64,000 bases of DNA from OCS155 cluster bacterium AG-426-D23 (GCA_003213165.1 QCNO01000004.1:50580-114579); one strand, 5' to 3'; numbered from the stretch's first letter, positions 1-12,185 are shown. A program made the numbers and translations. The notes: a model not told the origin generated them from the letters alone.

Positions 1-837
1 GAATCAGATTATTTATTACTTAATATTTCTGGATCAGAGAATGGTAACGAGTTAAAAGATTTTAATTATCAAGATTATCTTTATGAATTGGGCAGTGCAT
101 TACTTACTCCATCTCTAGATTCAAAACTAGAGGGTGTATCTAGTGGGGCTATTATCAAATTTAATGATGATATTCCAGCTTTAGCAAAAAGTAATATAGA
201 AATATCTGTACTAGTTAAAGAGATTAAAGAAAAAATTATGCCAGAACTCACAGATGATTGGGTTTCATCAGTAACTGAGTTTGACACTGTTAAAGAGATG
301 AATGAAGAATTATATAAAAATATTGAGAATGTAAAAAAAAGACAAATAGCCAATCAATATCAAGGTTTGTTAACTTCAAAATTAATAGAAGAATCGAAAT
401 TAGAACTTCCTGAACAATTAGTAATTGCAGAAATGGATAGTATTTTGCAAAATTTTATGAATGAACTTCAACAAAACAATATAAAGATTGAAGACTATTT
501 ACAAATTACTGGCCTAACAGAGGAAACACTTCAAGAAGATTTAAAAAATCAAGCAACTCGAAATCTGTCTATGGTTGTAATTCTAGATAAAGTTGTCGAA
601 GATCAAGAATTAAAACTTGATGAAAAAGAAACTAACTTAATAGATGAACATGTTTCTAATCTTGATGAAAGCGAAGTAGATGCAGCAAGTCGTAAATTAA
701 ATCTCCAAGCAGAATCCCTAAGAAATAAGGCAATGTTACATATTTTGCAGCAAGGTGTATCAGTTGATAAAAATGGTGAAAAAGTATACCTACAAGATGT
801 GTACAATCAAGAAGAGGATTTAGGAGAGGAAGAATAA
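1..837 (+). CDS. tig: Trigger factor, C-terminal part (5' end outside window)
   Basis: Frame 1 is open from base 1; the track start at 88 is an internal TTG. Trigger-factor C-terminal chaperone-domain style sequence immediately upstream of clpP-clpX, the classic tig-clpP-clpX order. Confidence 0.85.
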   Translation, partial: ESDYLLLNISGSENGNELKDFNYQDYLYELGSALLTPSLDSKLEGVSSGAIIKFNDDIPALAKSNIEISVLVKEIKEKIMPELTDDWVSSVTEFDTVKEMNEELYKNIENVKKRQIANQYQGLLTSKLIEESKLELPEQLVIAEMDSILQNFMNELQQNNIKIEDYLQITGLTEETLQEDLKNQATRNLSMVVILDKVVEDQELKLDEKETNLIDEHVSNLDESEVDAASRKLNLQAESLRNKAMLHILQQGVSVDKNGEKVYLQDVYNQEEDLGEEE

Positions 838-838
838 T

Positions 839-1453
839 ATGAAAGATATACCTTCAAATTATGTTATCCCCACAGTAATTGAAAATACTAATAGGGGTGA
901 AAGAGCTTTTGATATATATTCAAGACTTTTAAAAGACAGAATTATATTTTTAGGAACACCAATTGATGATGGTGTTGCAAACTCGATCATGGCTCAGTTA
1001 TTACATCTAGAGTCTGAGGACCCAGATAAAGATATATTTATGTATATCAATTCCCCAGGAGGCTCAATTACCTCTTTGTTTACAATTTATGACACAATGA
1101 AGTATATTAAGCCTGACATTTCAACAGTTTGTATGGGCTTAGCAGCTTCTGCAGCTTCCGTTATTTTGGCTGGCGGTACTGAAGGCAAAAGATACAGCCT
1201 TCCAAATGCAAGAATAATGTTACATCAACCTTCAGGTGGTATGGAGGGTACAGTTGCTGATATGGAACGAAACTTTGATTTAATCGTATCCATGAGAACT
1301 CAGTTAAATGGTTTATTAGCCGATTTTACTGGTCAAGATGTTGAAAAAGTAGCTGAAGATACAGACAGAGATTTTTGGATGACCGCGCAAGAAGCAAAAG
1401 AATACGGTATAGTAGATGAGGTGCTAATTCAAAGGGAGTTAGCCGAAAAATAA
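839..1453 (+). CDS. clpP: ATP-dependent Clp protease proteolytic subunit
   Basis: [14 protein letters not shown] catalytic Ser motif, MLHQPSGG catalytic His motif; next to clpX. Confidence 0.97.
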   Translation: MKDIPSNYVIPTVIENTNRGERAFDIYSRLLKDRIIFLGTPIDDGVANSIMAQLLHLESEDPDKDIFMYINSPGGSITSLFTIYDTMKYIKPDISTVCMGLAASAASVILAGGTEGKRYSLPNARIMLHQPSGGMEGTVADMERNFDLIVSMRTQLNGLLADFTGQDVEKVAEDTDRDFWMTAQEAKEYGIVDEVLIQRELAEK

Positions 1454-1477
1454 CTAAAAACAACAGGGTAGTTAAAA

Positions 1478-2734
1478 ATGGCAAATAAAGACTCATCTCA
1501 AGCATTAAAATGTAGTTTTTGTGGTAAATCTCAGAAACAAGTAATAAAACTCATCGCTGGACCTGGGGTTTATATCTGTGATGAGTGTATTGAGCTTTGT
1601 GTTGAAATCATTGAAGAAGAAAAAGTAGATAAGCTTGATTCTGTACCTGAAGAGTATTTGCCTTTACCAAAAGAAATAAATCAGTCTTTAAATGAATTTA
1701 TCATAGGTCAAGAGGAAGCCAAGAAAACACTCTCTGTAGCTGTTTACAACCATTATAAACGAATATACAAAGGTGACGCTGTTGATAGTGACTTAGAAAT
1801 TCAAAAATCTAATGTACTTTTACTTGGACCAACAGGGAGTGGAAAAACTCTCCTTGCGCAGACATTAGCAAAAACTCTGAACGTACCCTTTGCGATAGCA
1901 GATGCAACAACCCTTACTGAGGCTGGATATGTTGGTGAAGATGTTGAAAATATTTTACTCACATTGATACAAGCTGCTGATTATGACATTCAGCGTGCAG
2001 AAAAAGGAATAATTTACATTGATGAAATTGATAAGATTACAAGAAAATCTGACAACCCATCTATAACTAGAGATGTTTCTGGAGAAGGTGTCCAACAAGC
2101 TTTACTAAAAATTCTTGAAGGCACTACTGCACAAGTACCACCACAAGGAGGAAGAAAGCACCCCCAACAAGAATATTTACAAATTGATACAACTAATGTT
2201 CTATTTATTGTGGGTGGGGCCTTTGATGGTCTTGATCAAATTATTAGTAAACGACTAGGAGAAAATACTATTGGATTTAACACAACAATTAATGATGTTA
2301 AAGATTATAAGAAGGAAGAGTTATTCAAATTTGTTGAGCCAAAAGATTTAATAAAGTATGGACTGATTCCAGAATTCATAGGTAGATTACCAATAGCAAC
2401 GAGTGTAAATGAATTAGACAAAGATGCATTAATTGAAATTTTGACTAAACCAAAGAATGCAATTACAAAGCAATTTGTAAAAATGTTTCAACTAGATGAT
2501 ATTGATTTAGTTTTCACTGACGATTCATTGGAAGCTATGGCTGATCTAGCATTAACAAGAAAAACAGGCGCAAGAGGTTTAAGATCAATACTAGAAAAAA
2601 TTCTTCTAGAGCAAATGTATGAGTCACCTTCAAGGAAAGATATTACCAAAATAATCATCGATAAAGAAAATGTACTTGATGATATTGCTCCAAAAATGGT
2701 TCTAAAGGAGTCAAAAGACGACAAAACAGCATAA
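1478..2734 (+). CDS. clpX: ATP-dependent Clp protease ATP-binding subunit ClpX
   Basis: N-terminal C4 zinc finger (CSFCGKSQ...CDECIELC), Walker [18 protein letters not shown]. Confidence 0.98.
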   Translation: MANKDSSQALKCSFCGKSQKQVIKLIAGPGVYICDECIELCVEIIEEEKVDKLDSVPEEYLPLPKEINQSLNEFIIGQEEAKKTLSVAVYNHYKRIYKGDAVDSDLEIQKSNVLLLGPTGSGKTLLAQTLAKTLNVPFAIADATTLTEAGYVGEDVENILLTLIQAADYDIQRAEKGIIYIDEIDKITRKSDNPSITRDVSGEGVQQALLKILEGTTAQVPPQGGRKHPQQEYLQIDTTNVLFIVGGAFDGLDQIISKRLGENTIGFNTTINDVKDYKKEELFKFVEPKDLIKYGLIPEFIGRLPIATSVNELDKDALIEILTKPKNAITKQFVKMFQLDDIDLVFTDDSLEAMADLALTRKTGARGLRSILEKILLEQMYESPSRKDITKIIIDKENVLDDIAPKMVLKESKDDKTA

Positions 2735-2743
2735 AATATACTT

Positions 2744-5338
2744 ATGCAAAATGAAACCTATGATCCATTGTCAATAGAGTCAAAATGGCAAGAAAAGTGG
2801 GAACAAGGTAAAAAGTTTCAACCTATTGAATCTGATAAAAAGTTTTCAATTGTAATACCTCCTCCGAATGTGACTGGTTCACTTCATATGGGTCATGCAT
2901 TAGAGCATTCAATAATTGATGTGATAACAAGGGTTAAAAGAATGAACGGTTTTCAGACTCTTTGGCTTCCTGGTACAGACCATGCAGGAATTATTACCCA
3001 GCTTTTAGTAGAAAAAGATCTCGAGGAATCTGGAGTGACAAAACATGATTTAGGAAGAGATAATTTTTTATCAAAAGTATGGGAATGGAAAGAAAAGTCG
3101 GGTGACAATATCACAAATCAAATGAAATCATTAGGAATGAGTTGTGATTGGTCAAGAGAAAGATTCACTATGGATGAAGGATTATCTAGAGCTGTTTTAG
3201 AAGTTTTTGTTTCTTTATACGAGAATGATTTAATTTACAAAGGAACCAGGATGGTTAATTGGGATACAAAGTTAAAGTCTGCTGTATCTGATCTTGAAGT
3301 ATCCTCAGAGACGCAATCAGGAAAATTGTGGACAATTAAGTACAAAGTTGGTGAAGAGTTTTTGTCAATTGCAACAACACGACCTGAAACTTTGTTAGGG
3401 GATAGTGCAGTAGCAGTTAATCCGACTGACGAAAGATATAAACATTTAATTGGTAAGACTATTCAAATTCCTGTTGTGAATAGAGATGTAAAAATAATTG
3501 CTGATGAATATGTTGATAAAGATTTTGGATCAGGATGTGTAAAAATAACTCCAGCACATGATTTTAACGATTATGAAATTGGCAAAAGGCACGATCTTCA
3601 GTCCATACAATGCCTTGATTTTGATGGAAAAATTGTAAATGATGATTTTGTTCCTGAATACCTTAGAGGCTTAGAAAGATTTAAAGCAAGAGAAAAAATA
3701 ATTCAAATTTTGGAAAAAGAAGGTCTTCTTGAAAAAGTTGAAGATCACGAAATACAAATTCCAAAAGGGGATAGGTCAAAAACTATTTTAGAACCAATGC
3801 TTTCTGATCAATGGTTTGTAAAAACAGAAAAACTTGCAAAAGATGCGATTCGTGTAGTTGAAGAAGATGAAGTTAAATTCATTCCCAAAAATTGGGAAAA
3901 AACTTATTTTGAATGGATGTACAATATCCAAGACTGGTGTGTTTCAAGGCAACAATGGTGGGGTCACAGAATTCCGGCATGGTACGATTCTAAAAAAAAT
4001 GTATATGTGGGCTTAAGTGAAGATGACGTTCGTAATAAATACAAATTAAGCAACGACATTCAACTTATACAAGATGAAGATGTTCTTGATACTTGGTTTT
4101 CATCAGCCTTGTGGCCTTTTAGTACTCTTGGTTGGCCTGAAGAAACAGAGGATTTATCAACTTACTATCCCACCACACTTCTTGTTACTGGTTTTGATAT
4201 TATTTTCTTTTGGGTAGCGCGAATGATAATGATGGGCATCTACTCAATGAATGATATCCCTTTTGGTGATATTTTAATTCACGGACTTGTTAGGGATTCG
4301 AAAGGAAGAAAAATGTCCAAAAGCCTTGGCAACACACTTGATCCTTTGGAATTATCTGAGAAACATGGAGCAGACGCACTAAGGTTTTCGTTAATTGAAA
4401 AAGCTAACCCTGGCCAAGATGTGCCATTTGATGAAGAATGGACACAAGCTGCTAAAAAATTTGGAAATAAGATCTGGAATGCAGCAAAATTTGTTCATAT
4501 TTATACAGAAGGTCTTGAAAATAGAAATTTAACTAAAGTTGAGTTAAATGAAAATCGTTGGATATTAAATGAATTTAACAGTTGTTTGGAAGAATTTAAT
4601 AAGCTCTTTAATGAATATAAAATTTCAGATGCTTATAAGTTGCTTTACAATTTTCTCTGGTCTGATTTATTTGACTGGTATTTCGAATTTTCAAAAAATT
4701 TAGTTGATAACGAAAATTATAAAGATGAAACACAGAAAGTCCTATTGAATGTTTTTCTTAGCTCAATAAAAATATTAAACCCCGCAATGCCACATTTAAC
4801 TGAAGAGATATGGTCTACATTTAATGAGGAATTAATTATTGATAGTTCATGGCCTTCTAATTTTGAAATAAAATTTTCTGATAATGGTGAATTTGATGAT
4901 TTAAAGTCAATTATTAATCAAATCAGAAACTTTAAATCAAATTATAATTTAAAAAATAATCTTGTATTAGATGTGGTTAAGCAAAGTAATTATCCGGAAT
5001 GGTATAACAATCAACTGGAAAGTATTGCAAAAATCAATGTGTTAGAAGTTGATGCTGAAAGAAAATCAAAAGATAAAATCTTAACGTTTCAATCAGGTAA
5101 GGTAGTTTTTGAAATATCAGCTAACAAGTATATAGATATTCAAAGTGAGATGAAAAGACTGAGTCAAAAAATTGAAAAATTAAAAAAATCACTAGATGTT
5201 TCACAAAATCGTCTAGGGAACGATAAGTTTGTAAAAAATGCAAAAGAAGAGTTAATTGAAGAAGAGAGAGCAAATATTGAAAAACTTTCATCTGAAATAG
5301 AAACTATTCAACAAACACTATCTTCACTTGATAATTGA
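2744..5338 (+). CDS. valS: Valyl-tRNA synthetase
   Basis: PPPNVTGSLHMGHAL (HIGH region), GRKMSKSLGN (KMSKS), C-terminal coiled coil. Confidence 0.97.
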   Translation: MQNETYDPLSIESKWQEKWEQGKKFQPIESDKKFSIVIPPPNVTGSLHMGHALEHSIIDVITRVKRMNGFQTLWLPGTDHAGIITQLLVEKDLEESGVTKHDLGRDNFLSKVWEWKEKSGDNITNQMKSLGMSCDWSRERFTMDEGLSRAVLEVFVSLYENDLIYKGTRMVNWDTKLKSAVSDLEVSSETQSGKLWTIKYKVGEEFLSIATTRPETLLGDSAVAVNPTDERYKHLIGKTIQIPVVNRDVKIIADEYVDKDFGSGCVKITPAHDFNDYEIGKRHDLQSIQCLDFDGKIVNDDFVPEYLRGLERFKAREKIIQILEKEGLLEKVEDHEIQIPKGDRSKTILEPMLSDQWFVKTEKLAKDAIRVVEEDEVKFIPKNWEKTYFEWMYNIQDWCVSRQQWWGHRIPAWYDSKKNVYVGLSEDDVRNKYKLSNDIQLIQDEDVLDTWFSSALWPFSTLGWPEETEDLSTYYPTTLLVTGFDIIFFWVARMIMMGIYSMNDIPFGDILIHGLVRDSKGRKMSKSLGNTLDPLELSEKHGADALRFSLIEKANPGQDVPFDEEWTQAAKKFGNKIWNAAKFVHIYTEGLENRNLTKVELNENRWILNEFNSCLEEFNKLFNEYKISDAYKLLYNFLWSDLFDWYFEFSKNLVDNENYKDETQKVLLNVFLSSIKILNPAMPHLTEEIWSTFNEELIIDSSWPSNFEIKFSDNGEFDDLKSIINQIRNFKSNYNLKNNLVLDVVKQSNYPEWYNNQLESIAKINVLEVDAERKSKDKILTFQSGKVVFEISANKYIDIQSEMKRLSQKIEKLKKSLDVSQNRLGNDKFVKNAKEELIEEERANIEKLSSEIETIQQTLSSLDN

Positions 5339-6495
5339 CTAATTTTAAAAACTATCTAGAAGCAAAAGTAAATAGTCGTGGTAATAAAAATTTAAATTAC
5401 TTAAGTAGTTTTTTTTCGGAAACTGAATTATCAATTCTTTCTGACAAGACAATTTCTATTGTTGGTACAAATGGTAAATCTTCGACTGCAATTAACATAG
5501 CCATGTTATTAAAAGGATTAGATAAATCATACATTGCATTTACTTCTCCTCATTTATTTGACTATAAGGAAAGAATAACTGCCAATAAAGATATAAATTT
5601 CAATCAATACATTCAGCACTTAGAAAACTTTGAGTTGGAAAATAATATTACTTTAGGCTATTTTGAATCAACATTTTTAATTGCAGCTAAAGCATTTTTA
5701 CACAATGATTTTGATTATTTTATCTGTGAAGCAGGTATTGGAGGTAAATACGATACAACTTCTGTAATTCAGAGTAGAACTGTCGTTTTAACTTCAATTG
5801 GACTGGATCACACCGATATATTGGGAACTAAAATAACTGATATATTGAATCAAAAAATCAATGTGTCCAATAACATAAAAACTCTGTTTGTTAGCGTTTT
5901 GAATGAAGAATACATCGAGATTATTAAATCTGAATATTCAAATTACTCACAGTCCATTTATTTAAGTGATTATTTAAATAGTAAAAATATTTTAATCTCT
6001 AACTTAATATTTAAAGATTTAAATTATTACCTATCTTTAATGGTTGTAGATTCGCTAATCCAAGACATAAAATATGCAGATTTAACAAATATAAAAATCC
6101 AAGAGGTAAAAGGCAGGTTTGAAATTGTAAACGATTCTCCTGTAAAAATAATTGATGGCGCACACAATCGTGAAGGAGTAGAAATACTTTTGCGTAATTA
6201 TGAAAACAAATATGGACATTTAAATACTGATTTATTTCTTGGATTTAAAAAAGGAAAAGATATAAATAACATTATTAATCTGATCATTGAGAAAACAAAA
6301 TATAATCTTCATTTAATAGAAGATGACACTTTTTTTGATCAAGAGATTACAAAAGAAATCGGATGTTTATTAGATAAACATGGTAAAAATTATAAAATTT
6401 CATCATTAGAGCAATTTAATAAAAATAAAAATCCTTCTATATTGTTAGGTAGTTTATATTTAATTGGAGAGTATAAAAAAAGGAACATAAAATGA
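5335..6495 (+). CDS. folC: Folylpolyglutamate synthase / dihydrofolate synthase
   Basis: GTNGKSS P-loop, [30 protein letters not shown]...IDGAHN; TTG start overlapping the valS stop (TTGA). Confidence 0.92.
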   Translation: MTNFKNYLEAKVNSRGNKNLNYLSSFFSETELSILSDKTISIVGTNGKSSTAINIAMLLKGLDKSYIAFTSPHLFDYKERITANKDINFNQYIQHLENFELENNITLGYFESTFLIAAKAFLHNDFDYFICEAGIGGKYDTTSVIQSRTVVLTSIGLDHTDILGTKITDILNQKINVSNNIKTLFVSVLNEEYIEIIKSEYSNYSQSIYLSDYLNSKNILISNLIFKDLNYYLSLMVVDSLIQDIKYADLTNIKIQEVKGRFEIVNDSPVKIIDGAHNREGVEILLRNYENKYGHLNTDLFLGFKKGKDINNIINLIIEKTKYNLHLIEDDTFFDQEITKEIGCLLDKHGKNYKISSLEQFNKNKNPSILLGSLYLIGEYKKRNIK

Positions 6496-6887
6496 AAACG
6501 TTTTTTATGATTAAGCCAGATGGTGTAAAACGAAATCTCATTGGTGAAATAATATCTCGAGTTGAAGAAAAAGGTTTCCAAATAACAAAAATTAAAATGA
6601 TGACAATTACCAAAGACTTAGCTGAGGAACATTATAGTGAACATAAGGATAAACCATTTTTTAGTGATCTTGTAAGTTTTATAACGAGTGGTCCTGTTAT
6701 AGCTATGCAAGTAGAAGGAGAAAATGTAGTATCACAGATTAGAACTCTTATGGGTGCTACCAATCCTTCAGATGCAACTCCAGGTTCAATCAGAGGAGAT
6801 TTTGCAACCGAGCTCGATAAAAATGTTGTTCACGGGTCAGATTCTGATAAAAGTGCTGCTAGAGAACTAAATTTATTCTTTTCGTAA
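6492..6887 (+). CDS. ndk: Nucleoside diphosphate kinase
   Basis: [39 protein letters not shown]. Confidence 0.97.
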   Translation: MKTFFMIKPDGVKRNLIGEIISRVEEKGFQITKIKMMTITKDLAEEHYSEHKDKPFFSDLVSFITSGPVIAMQVEGENVVSQIRTLMGATNPSDATPGSIRGDFATELDKNVVHGSDSDKSAARELNLFFS

Positions 6888-6932
6888 TAAATTTATTTTA
6901 AATGCATAGTTAATAGATTAATCTAGGTATAC

Positions 6933-7976
6933 ATGGCGGGTTTAAATTTAAGAAGAACTTTATTTGGTGGCAATGATATTGCCATTGACTTGGGAACTGC
7001 AAATACATTAATTTACGTAAAAGGAGTAGGTGTAGTTGTTGATGAACCGACCTTATTGGCAGTTAATAAAGATGACCAATCCATTTTAACGATTGGTAAA
7101 GAGGCAAAAAAATTAGTTGGACGTGTTCCGGACTCAATTGAATTAATTAAGCCATTAAGAGACGGAGTCATCTCTGAAATAGAAATGGCAGAAGAACTTG
7201 TTAAAACTTTACTTACAAAGGCAATTGGAAGATCATATTCTTCACCAAGAATTGTAATTTGTGTACCTAATGGTGTTACAAGTGTAGAACAGAGATCCAT
7301 TGAGACCGCTGCTCACGCCACGGGAGCATCAGAAGTTTTTACCATAGAAGAACCAATGGCAGCTGCTATTGGAAGTGGTCTAAATATTTTCGAGCCATAT
7401 GGAAATATGATTATTGACATTGGAGGAGGTACTACCGAAATTGCTGTTATTTCAATGGGAGATATTGTAAATGCAAACTCGGTAAGAGTAGGTGGAGAAG
7501 ATATGACAGAGGTTTTAATCGATTGGCTACGTGCTGAGCATCAAATATTGGTTGATTCAGGCATAGCTGAAAGTATTAAGCACGCTGTTGGGTCGGCTTA
7601 TCAATACGAAAGAGAGCCCCAAGTAACTGTTACGGGTAGAGATATTGTAAAAGGAATCCCCAAACAGGTACTTCTTGAAGCTAGTGACGTTAGAAATGCT
7701 CTGGCACCAGTTGTTAATAATATAGTTGAGGCGATTAGAATTTCACTTTCTCAGACACCACCAGCATTAGTATCAGATATTGACAAAGATGGAGCATGGA
7801 TTACCGGTGGCGGATCTTTATTGAAACAAATAGATAAAAAGATTGCTGAGGAATTAGGTATTCCAATTAATACATCTGAAGACCCTTTAAGCTCTGTTGT
7901 TATCGGATCAGGCATTTGTCTTGAGAGGTTTCAAGATTTTAAATCTATATTAAAATTATCACCAAGACCTAATTAA
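6933..7976 (+). CDS. mreB: Rod shape-determining protein MreB
   Basis: DIALDLGTANTLIYVKGVG-type N terminus, IDIGGGTTEIAVIS; followed by mreC/mreD. Confidence 0.97.
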   Translation: MAGLNLRRTLFGGNDIAIDLGTANTLIYVKGVGVVVDEPTLLAVNKDDQSILTIGKEAKKLVGRVPDSIELIKPLRDGVISEIEMAEELVKTLLTKAIGRSYSSPRIVICVPNGVTSVEQRSIETAAHATGASEVFTIEEPMAAAIGSGLNIFEPYGNMIIDIGGGTTEIAVISMGDIVNANSVRVGGEDMTEVLIDWLRAEHQILVDSGIAESIKHAVGSAYQYEREPQVTVTGRDIVKGIPKQVLLEASDVRNALAPVVNNIVEAIRISLSQTPPALVSDIDKDGAWITGGGSLLKQIDKKIAEELGIPINTSEDPLSSVVIGSGICLERFQDFKSILKLSPRPN

Positions 7977-7979
7977 AAC

Positions 7980-8774
7980 ATGCTAAAAACAGAAGCTTTA
8001 CCAAAAAGAAGTTATGTCCTATACATTCTTTTTATTTTATTGAGTAGTTTGTTGATTCTCATCGATTACTTTTCTAATAAAGAATTGTCTAGTTATTTTC
8101 CAAATTCAGTAAATTTTGAAATTGAAATAGAAAACAGTGACTTTACCATCCTTCAAAGATTTAATACCTTATTTGAGCAAAGGGCACAATTGATAAGCGA
8201 GAACATTAGATTGGAACAAGAAATTCAAGATTTACGTAGTCTTGAAATCGAGAATCGAGAGTTACAACTTCAAATTGAGTCTTATGAGTTGATTTCAACA
8301 GTACCTAATATTCAAAATTTTGAACTTTTAGCCAGTGGTTTCATTACAAAAAATTTAAATCTTGAATATCTAATTTATGGTGGAACTAATCAACAGCTAA
8401 AAGTAGGCGATTTAGTTATTAATGAAAAAGGTTTTGTAGTTGGATATCTTAGGGAAGTTTTCTACTCTTACTCGATTTTAGAGTCTCCATACTCCTCCGA
8501 TTTTAACTTGGAGGTAATGGATAAATACAACAATACATATTTAATTACTTCAAATGGATCTGAGATGATAATATCTTCTATTTTGTTGGATAATTTCAAG
8601 AACGATATTGATTTTCTCTATACTGATATTTCATTCAATCATTCTGGAAAGTTTCCTGTTGTGGATACAAGATTAATAAATTTTGAATATCAAAATAATC
8701 AAATAAATGCAGTAGTTGAAATTTTAGAAAATTTTACTTTTAATACAAAGCTATTTATACCAAAGTTTAAATGA
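7980..8774 (+). CDS. mreC: Rod shape-determining protein MreC
   Basis: N-terminal TM, coiled coil (RAQLISENIRLEQEIQDLRSLEIENRELQ), beta domain; position after mreB. Confidence 0.88.
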   Translation: MLKTEALPKRSYVLYILFILLSSLLILIDYFSNKELSSYFPNSVNFEIEIENSDFTILQRFNTLFEQRAQLISENIRLEQEIQDLRSLEIENRELQLQIESYELISTVPNIQNFELLASGFITKNLNLEYLIYGGTNQQLKVGDLVINEKGFVVGYLREVFYSYSILESPYSSDFNLEVMDKYNNTYLITSNGSEMIISSILLDNFKNDIDFLYTDISFNHSGKFPVVDTRLINFEYQNNQINAVVEILENFTFNTKLFIPKFK

Positions 8775-9217
8775 CATTTTTTCGTAATATTCTGAGATCA
8801 ATTTACTTTGTGGCTGTACTATTTTTTGAAACACTGATTAATTTTTTAACTGGTATAGATTGGATGGTTATTAGCCCTTTTTTTCTACTTATATACTATA
8901 TTTCAGTTAAGAGCTTCAGTAATAATAATATTATTCCGTTGGTAATTTCTGGTCTATCATACGATATTTTTCTAAGTGAGAATTATTTAGGAGTTTATTC
9001 AATATTATTTCTTATTGTTGCAATTGTTTCTAACTATATACAAAAAAGAGTTCAATCTGTTAGTTACCAAGAGTTTTTATCTTTCACTTTTGGATTTCTA
9101 ATTTACAATACGATTAATTTATTAGAAACAGATTTTGTTAGTTTTTTCATTTCATCACTCCTAATTAACTATTTGATTTATTTTTTTTATCAAAGAACTC
9201 TAGGTAATCGTGTTTAG
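8771..9217 (+). CDS. mreD: Rod shape-determining protein MreD
   Basis: Small polytopic membrane protein between mreC and PBP2; ATGA overlap with mreC. Confidence 0.8.
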   Translation: MTFFRNILRSIYFVAVLFFETLINFLTGIDWMVISPFFLLIYYISVKSFSNNNIIPLVISGLSYDIFLSENYLGVYSILFLIVAIVSNYIQKRVQSVSYQEFLSFTFGFLIYNTINLLETDFVSFFISSLLINYLIYFFYQRTLGNRV

Positions 9218-11045
9218 CAAATTTAGATTAAATATTATTTTCATTATTTTTGCTATTTTTTTATCTTTGATATTTCGAGAACTTTTTATTTTACAAATAA
9301 TTAACACCGATGAAAACACACAGGATATCGTAAATCAAAATTTTGAGACCTACTACATACCCGCTCCTCGCGGTGAAATAATTGATATAAATGGAAATAA
9401 ATTAGCTCAATCTTATCTTGAGCCATATTTATTTCTAAATCTTAAGAAAATAAACGAAGAAAATAAAACAGTATATAAACAATTTATTTCATTCAACTTT
9501 AATGAGTTAACTAATACAGAAATAGACAATTTTTTTAATTCAAATGAACTTTTTGTTGAAATAGTCAATTTAAATGATTATCAAACAGACTTACGTATAA
9601 AAATTCAAGACTATGAGGCTTTTGAGATATTTAACCAACCAAAAAGGCTTTATATTTATAAAGAATTATTTTCCCATGTTATTGGTTATGTTGGGAAACC
9701 TAATCAAGAGGAACTTATTGAGTATTCCAATGCTTTTGGAAATAAAATTGTTGGTAAAAACGGACTTGAAAGATATTATGAAAATATTTTAAGCGGTAAA
9801 CCTTCTGAAATTACACTACAAAATGGAGAAATTATTGACATTACCCCTGCTATTCCTGGTCAAGATATTCAAATTACTATTGATGTTAATGCACAGGAGG
9901 TAGTTAAAGAATCTCTTCAACAAGGAATTGTTCTTGCCAACAAATCTTTTGAAACAATTAATTTAATTGAAAGAGGAGCTGTAGTTGTACAAAAAATTGA
10001 TACTGGGGAGATAACAGCAATGGTCTCCCTTCCTGATTTTGATCCAAATCAATTTGTATCAGGAATTTCAGAATTTGAATTCAAAAAACTTAATCGTAAT
10101 CAAGCTTTTAATAATTTTGCTATCCAAGGACTTTATCCTCCTGGATCAGTTTTCAAAGTTGTTGCTTATTGGCTTGCAGTAAATGAAGGTATTTTTCCTG
10201 AGGATGCCTCAAATTCTGGTCAATATGTAAATTGCGAAGGTAGTCTTTCTTTTGGTTTTGATGACGGATCTAAGCAAGTCTATCAAGACTGGAAACCAGA
10301 AGGCCATGGAAAAGTAAATTTAAGTGAAGCATTGAAACAATCATGTAATGTTTATTTTTGGGACATAGCTTTAAAAATCTGGAGAACATTTGGAAATACT
10401 GATTCTGAAGCAATGCTACAAGAATACTCAAAAAAACTTGGCTTTAGTTCAATGTCCAACATAGACCTACCATTCGAAAGAGAGGGTGTAATACCTGATA
10501 GGCAGTTGTTTGAGGATTGGAAGATTTCTAAACCAGAATTAGTTAGACCAGAAGGATGGCTAGGTGGAGATTTGATGAATCTCATCATAGGACAAGGTGC
10601 TATAACTACAACACCCATACAAGTATCCAATGCTTACAGAACACTTATGACAGGAATTAAATCAAACCCTTATCTTTATTATGAAAATTCAGATTTAAAT
10701 GAAGAAAATTTAAATATAAGTTCTGAATTTGTAAATTTTTTATTAGATGACTTAAATTTAGTTACAAATCCTGGTGGTACTGCTTATAGGTCTTTTCAAG
10801 TAATGGGAGATTTGACTTACGATATTGGTGGAAAAACAGGTACTGCACAAAATGCAGGTGATTTAAATAACACCTCTTGGTTTGTTGGTGTTGACTCTAT
10901 TTCTAATCCTGAATATTTAATTGTAACAGTTGTTGAAGAAGGAGGTTCAGGAAGTGCCGTTGCCGCACCAGTCTCAAGAAGAATAATTCAGTATCTATTG
11001 GAAGAAAGTTTGACTCCTGTAGAATTTGGAGAAATAACAGAATGA
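9210..11045 (+). CDS. mrdA: Penicillin-binding protein 2 (peptidoglycan transpeptidase)
   Basis: PAPRGEIIDINGNKLA, YPPGSVFK (SxxK), SCN motif, GGKTGTAQ; GTG start. Confidence 0.95.
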   Translation: MFSKFRLNIIFIIFAIFLSLIFRELFILQIINTDENTQDIVNQNFETYYIPAPRGEIIDINGNKLAQSYLEPYLFLNLKKINEENKTVYKQFISFNFNELTNTEIDNFFNSNELFVEIVNLNDYQTDLRIKIQDYEAFEIFNQPKRLYIYKELFSHVIGYVGKPNQEELIEYSNAFGNKIVGKNGLERYYENILSGKPSEITLQNGEIIDITPAIPGQDIQITIDVNAQEVVKESLQQGIVLANKSFETINLIERGAVVVQKIDTGEITAMVSLPDFDPNQFVSGISEFEFKKLNRNQAFNNFAIQGLYPPGSVFKVVAYWLAVNEGIFPEDASNSGQYVNCEGSLSFGFDDGSKQVYQDWKPEGHGKVNLSEALKQSCNVYFWDIALKIWRTFGNTDSEAMLQEYSKKLGFSSMSNIDLPFEREGVIPDRQLFEDWKISKPELVRPEGWLGGDLMNLIIGQGAITTTPIQVSNAYRTLMTGIKSNPYLYYENSDLNEENLNISSEFVNFLLDDLNLVTNPGGTAYRSFQVMGDLTYDIGGKTGTAQNAGDLNNTSWFVGVDSISNPEYLIVTVVEEGGSGSAVAAPVSRRIIQYLLEESLTPVEFGEITE

Positions 11046-12118
11046 TTAATAGAAGAATTACAATTTTAGGTCCCGAAGGAACAAATATTTATGTAATTTC
11101 TCAGTATTTGATTTTTTGTGTAATTTCTTGGTTTACATTATTTAATATTACGAATGAGATTGGGTTAGACATACAAAATGTGCTTGTTAGACAAATTACA
11201 TTCACACTTATAGGTCTTATAGTATTTTTTTTATTCACATATGTTTCAATAAGTAATATTTTTGGACTAAGTTATGTTTTGATGGTTTCTTCAACAATCT
11301 TATTGATTGGAGTTTTGTTTACAGAGGAATCACTGGGAGCAAGAAGAAGATATGATTTAGGTATTTTTGATTTTCAGCCATCTGAGTTTACTAAAATTGC
11401 ATTTGTAATATTTCTTGCTTCAATAATTTCTCAAAAAAGAAATAATTTATTTTCGATAGCTTTGATATTTTCTAATATTTTATTAATTTATTCTCAACCT
11501 GATCTTGGAACAACCATCATTTTACTTTCAGTTGTATTGGGAATGTATTTTATATCAGATGTCAAAATGAAGACATTATTTGCATTTTTAATTACCATAT
11601 TCATTTCATTTTTTATACTTTTAGAATTTGATCTAGTAAGTGCATTTCAAGTTCAAAGGATTACAGATTTTTATTCAGCAGAAATACAAGATTTCTCGCA
11701 AAGACAAAGTAGATTACAAATATCATTGGGCGGTTTTTTAGGGGACAGTGTATCTAATACAGAAAACATTTCTATTTTTGTTCCTGTACAAACTACTGAT
11801 TTTATATTTTCATCATTTGCCAAAAGTTTTGGTTTTATTGGTTGTGTGGCTTTACTATTTTTTTGGGTATTTTTTGGATTTAGAATTTATTCATTAATTA
11901 TTACAACAGACTCACAATTTGAAAAATTTCTTTTAGCTGGGTTCATGATTTTGCTATACCTGCAAATTTTAATAAATATTGCAACTGTTGTTGGTTTAAT
12001 TCCTTTAACAGGTGACCCATTTCCACTTCTTAGCTTAGGAGGCTCTTCGATTATTGCAGTCTCATCCATTTTTGGAATAATAAATAGAATTTTTATTGAA
12101 AATAACCAGGTTATTTAA
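11042..12118 (+). CDS. rodA: RodA, SEDS family peptidoglycan glycosyltransferase
   Basis: GARRRYDLGIFDFQPSEFTKIA, QPDLGTT, GLIPLTGDPFPLLSLGGSS; ATGA overlap with mrdA. Confidence 0.95.
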   Translation: MINRRITILGPEGTNIYVISQYLIFCVISWFTLFNITNEIGLDIQNVLVRQITFTLIGLIVFFLFTYVSISNIFGLSYVLMVSSTILLIGVLFTEESLGARRRYDLGIFDFQPSEFTKIAFVIFLASIISQKRNNLFSIALIFSNILLIYSQPDLGTTIILLSVVLGMYFISDVKMKTLFAFLITIFISFFILLEFDLVSAFQVQRITDFYSAEIQDFSQRQSRLQISLGGFLGDSVSNTENISIFVPVQTTDFIFSSFAKSFGFIGCVALLFFWVFFGFRIYSLIITTDSQFEKFLLAGFMILLYLQILINIATVVGLIPLTGDPFPLLSLGGSSIIAVSSIFGIINRIFIENNQVI

Positions 12119-12185
12119 TTTCACAAGCACACTAATGTTCATATTATGAAAGTTTTTAATAGTATTTGTCTTCACGGAGGTTTTA

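Noticed and set aside
81-353. Antisense ORF opposite tig
   Set aside because: No motif, entirely within a conserved coding gene.
7013-7300. Antisense ORF opposite mreB
   Set aside because: Shadow ORF of a conserved gene.
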